Shown here: piece by piece, positions 51,323-61,008 of the stretch
Position numbering within the stretch: the first letter of the stretch is position 1
Layout of the letters: every line of letters starts with the position of its first letter
Source: Pectobacterium atrosepticum
GTDB lineage: Bacteria; Pseudomonadota; Gammaproteobacteria; Enterobacterales; Enterobacteriaceae
DNA: 64,000 bases
NCBI GenBank assembly: GCA_019056595.1
Contig: CP036163.1
Span: 992,001 to 1,056,000, forward strand
Direction: 5' to 3'
Made by a program: the position numbers and the translations under genes
The notes under the pieces: generated by a model
What the model saw: the letters and a program-made list of their open reading frames with translations, nothing else
Told to the model about the DNA's origin: nothing
Databases searched by the model: none

Positions 51323-51976
51323 ATGTTCCGAAAATCGACTCTGGTGACTTTACCTCTGCTGATAGCGTCGGTATTCCTGCTAACAGGGTGCCCACCACCA
51401 CCGGATATAACGCAGTGGCAACGCCCTAATACGGATATCGGCGGCGTGCGCGTCGCGATGGGTAAATGCGGCGTGCAACTCCCCGGCCCTGACATCCCCA
51501 AAACGGATAATGAGTCAGTTCTGTATTACCAATGCATGGAGAGTATGGGGTTTACCCGTAAAGACGGATTCAAAATTTGCAGCCTTCGTGTCTACCATGA
51601 CACCCCATCCTGCCTCCAGCAAGAGCAGGGGTATCCTTTGAGCCAGCGCCAGCTAGAGGCGCTGCCTTTTGTCGCAGACAGAGGGTTTATTCCGATTAAG
51701 CCGGATTCCGGCGTGAGCACGTTTTCGTTGATTAGCTGGCGTAAAGCGGGGGCCTCGCTGCATTTTTCTCATCAAGTTGAAAACGACAAACAAGCACTGG
51801 CGGTGATGTATCAATGCGGTTATCCGCAGCCTTTGGGTTCGGTGCCTTACGTGCCGACGCTGCGCAAAGCCGCTGATGTGCAGCGATGCATGCTGGATAA
51901 AGGCTTCGAGCCGAAGAATAAACTCAATCTAGTCTGCCGCAATTACCCGCAAGTCACGGGCTGCCCAAAAACATAA
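51323..51976 (+). CDS. Cys-rich lipoprotein with internal duplication
   Basis: 217-residue predicted lipoprotein of unknown function. The signal sequence ends in the lipobox LLTGC (Cys23). The mature part has two similar modules, each with four cysteines: 49, 71, 86, 97 and 165, 189, 205, 214 (spacings 22-15-11 and 24-16-9). Each has a C-M-x-x-x-GF pattern around its second Cys (QCMESMGF, RCMLDKGF). The even number of Cys suggests disulfides in the periplasm. Not recognised as a named family. Confidence 0.8.
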   Translation: MFRKSTLVTLPLLIASVFLLTGCPPPPDITQWQRPNTDIGGVRVAMGKCGVQLPGPDIPKTDNESVLYYQCMESMGFTRKDGFKICSLRVYHDTPSCLQQEQGYPLSQRQLEALPFVADRGFIPIKPDSGVSTFSLISWRKAGASLHFSHQVENDKQALAVMYQCGYPQPLGSVPYVPTLRKAADVQRCMLDKGFEPKNKLNLVCRNYPQVTGCPKT

Positions 51977-52369
51977 CGCCCGACTGAACTTCCCCCGAAG
52001 CAACTGTATAGTCTGTTTGTAGTGGTCAACAAGGCACTCCACCTGATGGGCTATACACGAAAGATGAAATCTGCGGCCATGGATTCCACGCAATAGTATG
52101 CAGTGCTTTGATGCCGATCCCCTTTTGTTCGCTACCGTAGCTCAGAAGGTTGTCGTTAATCGCAACGCGCTTCGAGCCCTGTAGGATGAAAACGATACTG
52201 GCATAGCACGATTATAGCGATGCTCCAGCACTGCGTAAGATGACTGATACAATCAGGCAAGAAACTGAGCTTATCAGGCGTAGGTTACAAATCGTTCATT
52301 ACCTATCATGGGTAGGTCAAGCACGCACCGCACCGAAACGTGCGTCTAATAACCTAAGAGAGACAGCCC
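51977..52369. other. 393-bp gap before the SDR gene
   Basis: No gene recognised. Near its right end ACCTA-TCATGGG-TAGGT (52301-52317) forms a small palindrome about 50 bp before the SDR start, possibly an operator. The rest shows no clear structure. Confidence 0.45.
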
Positions 52370-53128
52370 ATGACCCATAAGATTGCACTCATCACTGGCA
52401 CCAGCCGTGGCCTCGGCCGCAACATGGCTCTTCACCTCGCCAAGCGCGGCGTCCACATCATCGGCACCTATCGCAGCGGCGCTGTAGAAGCTCAAGCGGT
52501 GAAACAGGAGATCGAAGCGTTGGGTGGTAAAGCTACGATGCTGCCACTCGACATCACCGATACCGCCAGTTATCAGACTTTCTCAGACGCCGTGACTGAA
52601 ACGTTGATGACCGATTTCGGACGCGAGCGTTTCGATTTTCTCATTAACAATGCCGGTAACGGCCTCTTTGCAAATTTCGTTGACGCGACTGAGGAGCAAT
52701 TTTCTTCGCTGGTAGCCACGCATCTTCAGGGGCCGATTTTTCTGACTCAGAAACTGTTACCGCTTGTTGAAGACGGCGGGCGTATCCTGAACGTGTCGTC
52801 TGGCTTCGTGCGCTTTACGTTACCGGGATACAGCCTTTATGCGGCGGTGAAGGCTGCCGTTGAAGTTCTGACCCGCTACATGGCCGTAGAGCTGGGTTCA
52901 CGTCAGATCCGGGTCAATGCCATTGCCCCAGGTGCCATCGCAACCGATTTTGGCGGTGGTGCAGTGCGCGACAATAAAGATGTCAACGCCTATGTGGCTC
53001 AGGGCATTGCTCTGGGGCGCGTCGGTCTGCCGGACGATGTAGGTAGTGCAGTAGCCGCCATCCTGTCCGATGACATGGCCTGGGCTAACGGCACGACCTT
53101 TGACATTTCGGGCGGGCAGCTGCTGTAG
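52370..53128 (+). CDS. Short-chain dehydrogenase/reductase
   Basis: 252-residue classical SDR. Cofactor loop TGTSRGLG near residues 9-16, NNAG at about 93, catalytic Ser in NVSSGF and the YxxxK pair (YAAVK). The NAD(P)-dependent oxidoreductase substrate is unknown; closest in style to bacterial 3-oxoacyl reductase-like SDRs. It is followed after 47 bp by a truncated glutathione S-transferase start in the same direction, a pairing common in stress-response units. Confidence 0.9.
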   Translation: MTHKIALITGTSRGLGRNMALHLAKRGVHIIGTYRSGAVEAQAVKQEIEALGGKATMLPLDITDTASYQTFSDAVTETLMTDFGRERFDFLINNAGNGLFANFVDATEEQFSSLVATHLQGPIFLTQKLLPLVEDGGRILNVSSGFVRFTLPGYSLYAAVKAAVEVLTRYMAVELGSRQIRVNAIAPGAIATDFGGGAVRDNKDVNAYVAQGIALGRVGLPDDVGSAVAAILSDDMAWANGTTFDISGGQLL

Positions 53129-53175
53129 TAACTGCACGTTATTCCATCACTTCGCCACCTTATCAGGGGATTCAT

Positions 53176-53301
53176 ATGCTTAACGCTCAGTCGACGCTTA
53201 TCAGCTATCCCCCGTTCGTTCAGCGAGCAGCGATTGTGCTGCTGGAAAAGAATGTGCCCTTTGAGAGGATCAAGGTAGTCGTCGATGGCGAAACGAAGTA
53301 A
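53176..53301 (+). pseudogene. Glutathione S-transferase N-terminal fragment
   Basis: A 41-codon frame with a good start. It contains SYPPFVQRAAIVLLEKNVPFERIKV, typical of the GST thioredoxin-like N-terminal domain (P-x-x-Q/R-R helix). It stops after about 40 residues, where a full protein has over 200; no continuation is visible in the 50 bp before the convergent MFS gene. Probably a deletion remnant. Confidence 0.7.
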
Positions 53302-53352
53302 AAAACCGCCATGAATACAATTGACCGCATCGTTCTCACAAAGACGACGCGG

Positions 53353-54576
53353 TTAATTTTTGCAACGCAGTAAGAACAGTAACAGAGCGATCAGACAGAC
53401 CGTCGCCTGTATGCCTCCCAGTGCTGTGACTGCGGGGAATGTCAGCACAGAACCGAGCCAGGTTGTGATTGCAGCGGCTCCCATCGTAAGAAATCCAAGC
53501 AAAGCGGATGCCAGCCCGGCCTGTTTCCCAAAGGGACCCATTGTGATTGCCGTTCCCAATGGATTGGCTAACCCCATGCCCCAGAGGAACATAATCATAG
53601 ACAGGGTATACCAACCCAGACCGGGATCTTCCGGCCCAATCAACAATAGGCTACCGCCGAGTAACGCGATGAAGATGCCTCCCGAGGTAATGACTTGCAC
53701 GCCATAGCGGTGCGCCAGTCGCGGTGCAGCCATACCCGCGGCAAAAACGACAAATACAGTGGAGGCAAAGTACAGCCCGGCTTGTAATGATGACAACCCT
53801 ATCCCACTCATCAAGATGGCAGGCGCGGCGCCAAATGACGCAAACAAACCGCTCATCAACAGGCTCATCGATAGTGCCGGAAGGATAAATTTTCTATCCA
53901 CAGCCAGCTTGACGTACGCGACTATTACGCTCGGAATTGAATGTGGCGCACGCCGTTCGGCAGGGTGCGTTTCTCCCAATGTATTGACATAGAATACAGC
54001 GACAGCAAAAGCGGCAAGGCCCACAAGGATGAAAATCGCCCGCCACCCCAGCATGGTTGTCAGCACGCTGCCAACCAACGGTGAGAAGCCCGGGGCCGCC
54101 GCTGTGGCGATCATGGTCAAGGAGAGTGCACGCGCTAATGTTTCACCGTCAAACAAATCACGCGCAATGGCACGAGCCAAAACGGCAGCGGCACACACAC
54201 CCAACGCTTGGATGACGCGTCCGGCAATGAGCGTTTCAAGTGAGTCGGCAAGCCCTCCCACTACCGTACCCACAATGAATATTGAGAGTCCCCCTAACAC
54301 AAGTTTCTTGCGTCCATAGCGATCGGCCAACGGGCCGACCACCAACTGTCCCAGTGCGAAGGTGATAAAAAAGCTGGAAAGGGTAAGTCCAAGCTCGCGA
54401 GCAGATACCCCTAACTGCTCCCCGATATCCGGAAATGCAGGAAGAATAATGTTAGTAGACAGTATGCTGATGGCCGAAAGCCCTGCCAGTAACGCGATAA
54501 TTTTCCCTGTCAGCAGCGGCCCCCCTGACAAGTGGGCTTCAGGGGTGATTACAGTGGAAGAATGTTCTGGATTCAT
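53353..54576 (-). CDS. MFS multidrug transporter, Bcr/CflA type
   Basis: 407-residue drug:H+ antiporter with twelve predicted membrane segments. MFS motif A is present in the loop after helix 2 (GPLADRYGRKKLVL) and the family C-type motif lies near ATAAAPGFSPLVG. Substrate unknown. It lies 124 bp downstream of the ketoacyl-ACP synthase gene on the same strand and could be the last gene of the efflux operon. Confidence 0.9.
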   Translation of the reverse strand: MNPEHSSTVITPEAHLSGGPLLTGKIIALLAGLSAISILSTNIILPAFPDIGEQLGVSARELGLTLSSFFITFALGQLVVGPLADRYGRKKLVLGGLSIFIVGTVVGGLADSLETLIAGRVIQALGVCAAAVLARAIARDLFDGETLARALSLTMIATAAAPGFSPLVGSVLTTMLGWRAIFILVGLAAFAVAVFYVNTLGETHPAERRAPHSIPSVIVAYVKLAVDRKFILPALSMSLLMSGLFASFGAAPAILMSGIGLSSLQAGLYFASTVFVVFAAGMAAPRLAHRYGVQVITSGGIFIALLGGSLLLIGPEDPGLGWYTLSMIMFLWGMGLANPLGTAITMGPFGKQAGLASALLGFLTMGAAAITTWLGSVLTFPAVTALGGIQATVCLIALLLFLLRCKN

Positions 54577-54700
54577 GATAAACGCTCATGAAAAGAAACT
54601 GACGATCTGAATAAGAAAGACATGTCATTCAGTGGCTTTTGAATCGCCACCACATATTTTCCTGCATAAATAAAATCTGGGATTAGACGATGAAACTCAC

Positions 54701-55989
54701 TCATGGCGTCGTCTCCCATCGGCGAAAAAGCACACTTGCATTAACGCCGCCGAAACCGAAACCGTTGGATAAGGCATACGTTATCGTAGCGTAACGTGCC
54801 TTTAACGCGACAAGATCCAAGCCGCGTCCTGCCTCGTCCGGGTTACGCAGGTTTAGCGTGGGCGGAATAACCTGGTCACGCAGGGCAAGCACAGTAAATA
54901 TCGCTTCAATGCCACCTGCCGCGCCCAGAAGATGGCCGGTAGCTGATTTGGTCGAACTGACTGCCACGCCTGATTCACTACCAAACACTGACCGAATCGC
55001 CGCCAGTTCCCCTCTGTCACCTACCTGAGTCGATGTCGCATGGGCATTGATGTGTTGTATCTCATCCGCATTGATCCCAGCCTGGCCTAAAGCCAATTCC
55101 ATCGCCCGTCGGGCACCGCTACCGTCTTCTGGCCCAGCGGTCAGATGCCATGCATCGGCACTGGTGCCATATCCCACTAATTCTGCCAGTGGCGTAGCAC
55201 CACGAGCCAATGCATGCTCAAGGGATTCAATCACTAATAATCCAGCACCTTCCGCCATAACAAACCCGTCTCGATCACGATCAAAAGGCCGCGATGCTTC
55301 TTCTGGCTTATCTGCAAATCCGGTAGAAAGCGCACGTGCAGCAGCAAAGCAGCCTAGCGTGACACGATCAATAGCGGCTTCTGTGCCACCACAAATGGCA
55401 ATGTCCGCTTCTCCGTTTCTGATAAGGCGGGCCGCATCACCAATCGCCTGCACACCAGCTGCACATGCTGTAATGGGCGCGCCCAATGGTCCCCTGAAAC
55501 CCTGCTGGATCGAGACTTGGCCTGCTGCCATATTGGCCAGAAATGAGGGCGCGGTGAATGGTGACAACCGTCGGGGACCGCGCGTATCGGTAGTGCGAAC
55601 CGCTTCAGCAATGGCACCAAATCCCCCCACTCCCGATGCGATAATTGTCGCCGTCCGCTGCCGCTCGTGTTCATTAGCTGGATGCCAGCCTGCCTGCGTC
55701 ACAGCCTCTTGAGCGGCGATAAGGGCAAATTCTATGAAACGATCCATTTTCTTGCGCTCTTTGGCCGGTATAAAACGCTCTGGCTCATAACCTGCTCAGG
55801 GTCATCCGAAAGCCCAGGGACCTGCCCTGCTACGGAAATACCCGTGCCGTCGCTGATATCAGCAGGAAGCGTTCTTATGCCCGATCGCCCTTCCAGCAGC
55901 CTGCGCCAGACTATATCTGTACCGCACCCCAGAGGACTGATAATGCCGCAGCCGGTTACCACTATTCGCTTATGATTTGTTAGCGTCAT
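54701..55989 (-). pseudogene. FabF-like 3-oxoacyl-ACP synthase with a one-base frameshift
   Basis: KAS II-type condensing enzyme split into two overlapping frames: 55989-55732 (N-terminus, MTLTNHKRIVVTGCGIISPLG) and 55747-54701 (rest). The downstream frame still reads the normal continuation EPERFIPAKERKKMDRFI. Restoring one G in the GG at 55792-55791 (minus strand) joins DPEQ to a natural GYEPERF and gives one 429-residue protein, standard length. The catalytic Cys (TACAAG), His (NAHATST) and Lys/His (KSATGHLLGA) are all present. Either a recent knock-out or a sequencing error. It sits 76 bp after the RND gene. Confidence 0.9.
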
Positions 55990-56065
55990 CGTTAAATCCT
56001 CATCATTTCAGTCGATGTATTTAGGGCCGCCGAGTCGAAGTACGGCGACCACATCCGCATCAGTG

Positions 56066-59000
56066 TCACGCAGTAGCCTGTTGTTCTACACGCTTCTGGT
56101 CATCGGGACGTATCTTGAACCAGATGGCATACATTGCAGGCAGGAATACCAACGTGATGATGGTGCCGCCAAATGTCCCGCCAATCAGGGTATAAGCCAG
56201 CGTTCCCCAGAAGACAGAATGCGTCAGCGGGATAAACGCCAGTATGGCGGCCATCGCCGTGAGCAACACGGGCCGGGCTCGCTGTACTGTCGCTTCCACC
56301 ACCGCGTGGAACGGCGCTAGCCCTTCCTGCTCGTTGTGATGGATCTGCCCTATCAGGATCAAGGTGTTACGCATTAGGATGCCCGACAGAGCAATCAGTC
56401 CCACAAGCGCATTGATACCAAACGGCTGATTGAAGATCAGCAGCGTTGGCACCACCCCAATCAGCCCCAGTGGCGCGGTGAGGAAGACCATTACCATCGC
56501 CGACATCGAGCGCACCTGAAGGATGATTATCAACAGCGTCATGGCAATCATGATGGGGAACAGCGGAGCCATCGCCCCGGTGGCTTTTGCCGACTCTTCA
56601 ATTGGCCCCGCCTGCTCAATGCGATATCCGGCCGGAAGTGTATCGATGACGGGCTGTAACTGTTTCAGGATCGCCGTCGAGACATCCGGCGGTTGCAGAT
56701 TTTCAGCGATATCACCGCGCACGGTGAACGTCGGGGTACGATCGCGACGGCGCAGAATAGGGTCTTCCATCTGCACACCGACATCCCCTATCTGTGACAA
56801 AGGAATACGCTGACCGGCAGAACCCACCAGAGTAAAACCTGCTATTTTTTCAGGATCGAGTCGGATATTCCCCGCCGCGCGTGCCATAACTTGCACCGAA
56901 CGGATATCTTCACGCACAGACGTGATCGGAACGCCCGATAGCAGGAACTGAAGCTGCTGAGCAACAGCATTCGATGTCAATCCCACCGCCTGCAGGCGGT
57001 CCTGATTGAGCGTAAAATGCAGCGTCGGCACCTGCGGGCCCCAGTCGGTGTTGACGGTTCTCATCATCGGACTACCCAGCATCACCTTTTCTACCTTGCC
57101 TGCAATCTCGCGTAGCTGAGCGGGATCCGGCCCCATGACACGGTAGGCAACCGGATAAGGTGAATTCGGGCCAAACACCAGTTGCGTCACACGCACCAGC
57201 GCCTCGGGTGCCAGGCCCTCAGCAGCGACTTCACGAAGCCGGAATTTCAGCGCCTCACGCGCTTCTGGGTTGTCCGTCAGCACAACAATTTTCGCAAAAG
57301 ACGGATCGGGCAGCTCTGGTGCCATGGCTAGGAAGAAACGGGGTGAGCCCTGCCCGATATAGGACGTCACGATTTTTGCCTCTTTCTGATTCTTCAGCCA
57401 GGCTTCAACTTTTGCGGCGGCGGCGCTGGTCTGCTCAATCGACGTACCATACGGCATCTGGATTTCTACCAGCACCTCTGGGCGATCGGAGGTCGGGAAA
57501 AATTGTTTTTTCACCAGCCCCATGCCAAGAATAGCGACAGTGAAAACGGCAATAACGGTGCCTGCCACTACCCATTTGCGCGCGATGACCTGCGTCAGCA
57601 ATCGGCGAAAGCGGTTGTAATGTCGAGTGTCGTAGATGGCCGCGTGCCCACCCTCAACCGTTTTGATGTTCGGCAGCATTTTCACGCCCAGATAAGGCGT
57701 AAATACCACCGCGACCACCCACGAAGCAATCAGGGCAATCCCCACAATCCAGAACATGTTGCTGGTGTACTCACCGGCGGTGGATTGCGCGAAACCGTTG
57801 GGCATAAAACCGACTGCCGTCACCAGCGTGCCGGCCAGCATCGGTGCCGCCGTGTGACTCCAGGCATAGGCCGAGGCTTTAACGCGGTCATAGCCCTCTT
57901 CCATTTTCACCACCATCATTTCGATGGCGATGATGGCATCATCTACCAACAACCCCAGCGCCAGAATCAATGAACCCAGCGTAATACGGTCGAAGTTTTT
58001 GCCGGAAGCCTCCATCACCACGAAGACGATAGCCAGCGTCAACGGCACGGCAGCAGCGACCACCACTCCCACGCGCCAGCCCATACTGACAAAGCAGACC
58101 ACCATCACAACGAGCAGCGCGACGAAAAATTTGATCATGAACTCGTCGACGGACGAACTGATATTCACTGACTGATCGGTAACTTTCGTGAACGTCATGC
58201 CGAGTGGCATGCCTTCATTGATTTTTGCCGTCTCGACATCCAGTGACTTACCCAAATCCAGACCGTTCCAGCCCTCACGCATAATGATACCCAGCAACAG
58301 TGCGGGTTCACTCTGGTTGCGGACCAGGAAGGTCGCCGGATCTTCGTAGCCACGTTCAACCGTCGCCACATCTGAGAGTTTCAGTGTCCTGCCCTGTACG
58401 ACGATTGGCGTTTCGCGGATCTTTTCTAGTTTGTCGAAGGCGCCATCTAGGCGGATAAAGACCTGCGGCCCGTTGGTGTCAATCGAACCGGCAGGCGTCA
58501 ATACGTTCTGGCTGTTGAGAACGGAAAAAATATCCTGCGGAGCAATGCCCAGCGTTGCCAGCCGGTCATGAGAGAACGAGACAAAGATGCGCTCAGCCTG
58601 CTCGCCGATAATATTGACTTTCTTCACTCCCGGCACATGAAGCAGACGCTGGCGCAACGATTCCGCATCACGGACCAGCAGCCGCTGTGGCTCCCCTTTC
58701 GCCTTCAACGCAAAGAGCGAAAAAGTAACATCGGAGAATTCGTCGTTAACCATCGGTCCGATCACACCTGCCGGCAGATTCTTCGCTTCATCGCCGAGCT
58801 TCTTACGCGCCTGATAAAATTCTTCCTGCACCTGTGAAGGCGGTGTACCGTCCTGCAATGACAGCATGGTAAAAGCCAGTCCAGGGCGCGTGTAAGTCTC
58901 ACTACGGTCATACCACTTGAGCTCTTGCATACGCTTTTCAAGCGGTTCGGCTACCTGATCCTGCATTTCCTGCGCGGTAGCACCCGGCCAGGCAGAAACA

Positions 59001-59155
59001 ATCGTCATCTGCTTGACCGTAAACGGTGGGTCTTCCGCTCGGCCCAGTTCGAAGAACGACAGAATGCCGGCCACGGTAATCAGGATGATAAGAAATAAGG
59101 TGATTGAGCGCTCGCGGACGGCGAGTGCCGAAAGATTGAATCGCCCCTCGCTCAT
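56066..59155 (-). CDS. RND multidrug efflux permease (HAE1 type)
   Basis: Inner-membrane proton-driven pump of a tripartite efflux system. 1029 residues with the usual twelve membrane segments and two large periplasmic loops (after helices 1 and 7). The proton-relay aspartates appear in helix 4 (LGLLVDDAIIAIEMM), which marks it as HAE1 (drug) rather than heavy-metal type. It resembles TriC/VexF-like pumps more than AcrB. It overlaps the adaptor stop by 4 bp. Substrates unknown. Confidence 0.94.
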   Translation of the reverse strand: MSEGRFNLSALAVRERSITLFLIILITVAGILSFFELGRAEDPPFTVKQMTIVSAWPGATAQEMQDQVAEPLEKRMQELKWYDRSETYTRPGLAFTMLSLQDGTPPSQVQEEFYQARKKLGDEAKNLPAGVIGPMVNDEFSDVTFSLFALKAKGEPQRLLVRDAESLRQRLLHVPGVKKVNIIGEQAERIFVSFSHDRLATLGIAPQDIFSVLNSQNVLTPAGSIDTNGPQVFIRLDGAFDKLEKIRETPIVVQGRTLKLSDVATVERGYEDPATFLVRNQSEPALLLGIIMREGWNGLDLGKSLDVETAKINEGMPLGMTFTKVTDQSVNISSSVDEFMIKFFVALLVVMVVCFVSMGWRVGVVVAAAVPLTLAIVFVVMEASGKNFDRITLGSLILALGLLVDDAIIAIEMMVVKMEEGYDRVKASAYAWSHTAAPMLAGTLVTAVGFMPNGFAQSTAGEYTSNMFWIVGIALIASWVVAVVFTPYLGVKMLPNIKTVEGGHAAIYDTRHYNRFRRLLTQVIARKWVVAGTVIAVFTVAILGMGLVKKQFFPTSDRPEVLVEIQMPYGTSIEQTSAAAAKVEAWLKNQKEAKIVTSYIGQGSPRFFLAMAPELPDPSFAKIVVLTDNPEAREALKFRLREVAAEGLAPEALVRVTQLVFGPNSPYPVAYRVMGPDPAQLREIAGKVEKVMLGSPMMRTVNTDWGPQVPTLHFTLNQDRLQAVGLTSNAVAQQLQFLLSGVPITSVREDIRSVQVMARAAGNIRLDPEKIAGFTLVGSAGQRIPLSQIGDVGVQMEDPILRRRDRTPTFTVRGDIAENLQPPDVSTAILKQLQPVIDTLPAGYRIEQAGPIEESAKATGAMAPLFPIMIAMTLLIIILQVRSMSAMVMVFLTAPLGLIGVVPTLLIFNQPFGINALVGLIALSGILMRNTLILIGQIHHNEQEGLAPFHAVVEATVQRARPVLLTAMAAILAFIPLTHSVFWGTLAYTLIGGTFGGTIITLVFLPAMYAIWFKIRPDDQKRVEQQATA

Positions 59156-60261
59156 GGTTGGCCCCCGGCGACACTGACATCACTTTGTGCAACCGTGCGG
59201 ACGGCCTCACCGTCATGCAACAGATGTGCGCCTAAAGCCACAATCTGTTCACCGGGCTGTAGGCCGCTAGTCACTCTCGCCGTGTCATCCCCCAACCCAA
59301 TCACCTGAACAGGATGCCACGACACTTTGGCAGGTTTGTCTGAAATACCCCAGACACCCGGCCCTTTCCCCGCATCATAAATCGCGGCGATAGGCACCTG
59401 AAGAACCTGCGCAGGTAACTTGCCTTCAGCAATATTGAGTGTGACGGTGGAGCCAAGCGGTGCGCTCGCCAACGCGCCCTCAAGGACATACCTCGCCTCG
59501 AAGGTGCGCGTCACAGGGTCTGCCGCATCGGAGAGGAGGCGCAGTTTCGCTGGAACTGACTGTTTATCGATACCGTACAGCGTGGCCTGAGCCTCGCTCC
59601 CAACAGCTGGACGTAGTGTCTCTGGCAATTGCACGATAGCCTCCCGCTGCCCCGCTCGCGCCAGTCGGACAACAGGCTGCCCTGCACTGACCACCTGCCC
59701 AGGTTCAGCCAGCGTGTCTACCACCACGCCGTCGGCATCGGCCAGCAGTACGGCATACCCCGTAGCATTACGCGCCACATCGGCCTGAGCCTGCGCGGCG
59801 CTCAGATCCGCTTTCGCCGTCTCAGCAGCAGCCTTTATCTGATCGTAGGCTGAAGCGGATATAGCACCTGCAGTGACCAGGCCACGATAACGAGCTTCGT
59901 CATCGATCGCCTGTTTGGCTCGGGCACGGGCCGCGGTAACAGCCTGCTGCTGGGCTTGTGCCTGCAAACTGAGATCGATGGGGTCCAAACGCATCAAAGG
60001 CTGACTGCGTTTCACGGTCTGCCCGGTATCCACCAGACGTTCAAGGATTTTGCCCTGCACTCTAAAGCCAAGGTCGCTTTGAACTCGGGCGACAACAACG
60101 CCAGTGAATGCACGGGAAGCATCAACGGCGCTCACCACGGTAGCCGCTCTCACCAGAGGAGGCAGATTGCGGGGATCGTCGACGTCAGAAGCGTCGCCAC
60201 ACGCCACCAGGGCGAGAGGCAACAGGCAAACAGCAATAGTGGCAGATTTGAGCCGAAGCAT
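59152..60261 (-). CDS. RND efflux periplasmic adaptor lipoprotein
   Basis: Membrane fusion protein linking the pump to the outer-membrane channel. The ATG at 60261 (AAGGGA upstream) gives 369 residues with a lipoprotein signal ending in LALVACGD, a split lipoyl/barrel-sandwich domain (SDLGFRVQGKILERLVDTGQ and VVVDTLAEPGQVVSAGQPV) around an Ala-rich coiled-coil hairpin. An in-frame TTG five codons upstream is less likely. Its promoter is covered by a probable TetR operator. Confidence 0.93.
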   Translation of the reverse strand: MLRLKSATIAVCLLPLALVACGDASDVDDPRNLPPLVRAATVVSAVDASRAFTGVVVARVQSDLGFRVQGKILERLVDTGQTVKRSQPLMRLDPIDLSLQAQAQQQAVTAARARAKQAIDDEARYRGLVTAGAISASAYDQIKAAAETAKADLSAAQAQADVARNATGYAVLLADADGVVVDTLAEPGQVVSAGQPVVRLARAGQREAIVQLPETLRPAVGSEAQATLYGIDKQSVPAKLRLLSDAADPVTRTFEARYVLEGALASAPLGSTVTLNIAEGKLPAQVLQVPIAAIYDAGKGPGVWGISDKPAKVSWHPVQVIGLGDDTARVTSGLQPGEQIVALGAHLLHDGEAVRTVAQSDVSVAGGQP

Positions 60262-60296
60262 GGGTTCCCTTATCAAATTAGCAGGACAGTAACCGC

Positions 60297-60325
60297 ATTC
60301 TCCAACCAGTGACCAAATTTGTCAA
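60297..60325 (-). promoter_or_regulatory. Sigma-70 promoter of the RND operon
   Basis: On the minus strand TTGACA (60325-60320), 17 bp, GAGAAT (60302-60297), ending 36 bp before the adaptor ATG. The -35 lies inside the operator palindrome, so a bound repressor would block it. Confidence 0.7.
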
Positions 60326-60332
60326 TGGTCAC
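60309..60332. promoter_or_regulatory. Probable TetR operator 1 (adaptor promoter)
   Basis: GTGACCA-N10-TGGTCAC, perfect 7-bp arms over 24 bp, followed by ACAATC. Nearly the same palindrome lies on the outer-membrane channel promoter on the other side of the regulator gene. Confidence 0.75.
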
Positions 60333-60337
60333 AATCT

Positions 60338-60952
60338 TTAAGGTGCCAGACTCCGTAATATCAACGATGGTAGTAATACAGCAGCTGACGCTGACGTATC
60401 CAAATTGTATTGCAGTTGAACAGGACAAACATAAGGGCGCATGACCAGATAGATGGCATGTGCCGCCTCATCCAGCGGCGTCTTGCGTTCGAATTCCCCG
60501 GACTGTCGTCCCTCAAGAAGAATTTGTTGAACAAGCTGGCGTAGATTTTCTTCATATCTCGCTGCTGAAGGCCACCTGTCGCGAGAGGATACAGCGGCGA
60601 TGTCATACAGCTTGCGATCGTGAAAAAATAAGTCGCCGCCCGCGTCTATCAAGGCTTTGAACAGGCGTCTCAGTTTTTCTGAAGCCGTTGGCACATCCGC
60701 GATCGCTGAATTGACAATATCCATAATCATTGCCAATCGATTAGCGCAGATCATCTCACCGATCGCCTGCTTAGAATCAAAAAATTTGTAGATGTATGCC
60801 TTAGAAAACCCAATCGCCTTGGCTAGATCGGACACCGTTGTCTTCTCATAGCCAAAGTGTCCGAAGTGCTCAGTGGCAGCTTCCACAACCTGATCTCGGA
60901 CGCTATGGTCCGACGGCCCACGTGGGGGATGTGCATTCGTATGTTTAGTCAT
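60338..60952 (-). CDS. TetR-family repressor of the efflux genes
   Basis: 204-residue TetR regulator. The N-terminal helix-turn-helix (about 20-65) reads HFGHFGYEKTTVSDLAKAIGFSKAYIYKFFDSKQAIG; the C-terminal helical part is the ligand domain. It lies between the adaptor gene (same strand) and the divergent channel gene. The two matching palindromes flanking it indicate that it controls both. Confidence 0.93.
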   Translation of the reverse strand: MTKHTNAHPPRGPSDHSVRDQVVEAATEHFGHFGYEKTTVSDLAKAIGFSKAYIYKFFDSKQAIGEMICANRLAMIMDIVNSAIADVPTASEKLRRLFKALIDAGGDLFFHDRKLYDIAAVSSRDRWPSAARYEENLRQLVQQILLEGRQSGEFERKTPLDEAAHAIYLVMRPYVCPVQLQYNLDTSASAAVLLPSLILRSLAP

Positions 60953-60980
60953 TTTTCAAGCTTATCTCACCGAGCCCTGA

Positions 60981-61008
60981 TTGACAACAAGTGACCAATT
61001 GATAATAT
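60981..61008 (+). promoter_or_regulatory. Sigma-70 promoter of the outer-membrane channel gene
   Basis: TTGACA (60981-60986), 16 bp, TAATAT (61003-61008), 30 bp before the ATG. The spacer and -10 overlap operator 2. Confidence 0.7.

Noticed and set aside
51977..52369. Possible IS3-type end (TGTAGTGGTCAAC near 52,015)
   Set aside because: No matching inverted end, target duplication or transposase frame was found.
55047..55712. 221-codon plus-strand frame
   Set aside because: Antisense to the ketoacyl-ACP synthase gene; Ala/Pro/Ser-rich pattern is the mirror of that gene's codon bias.
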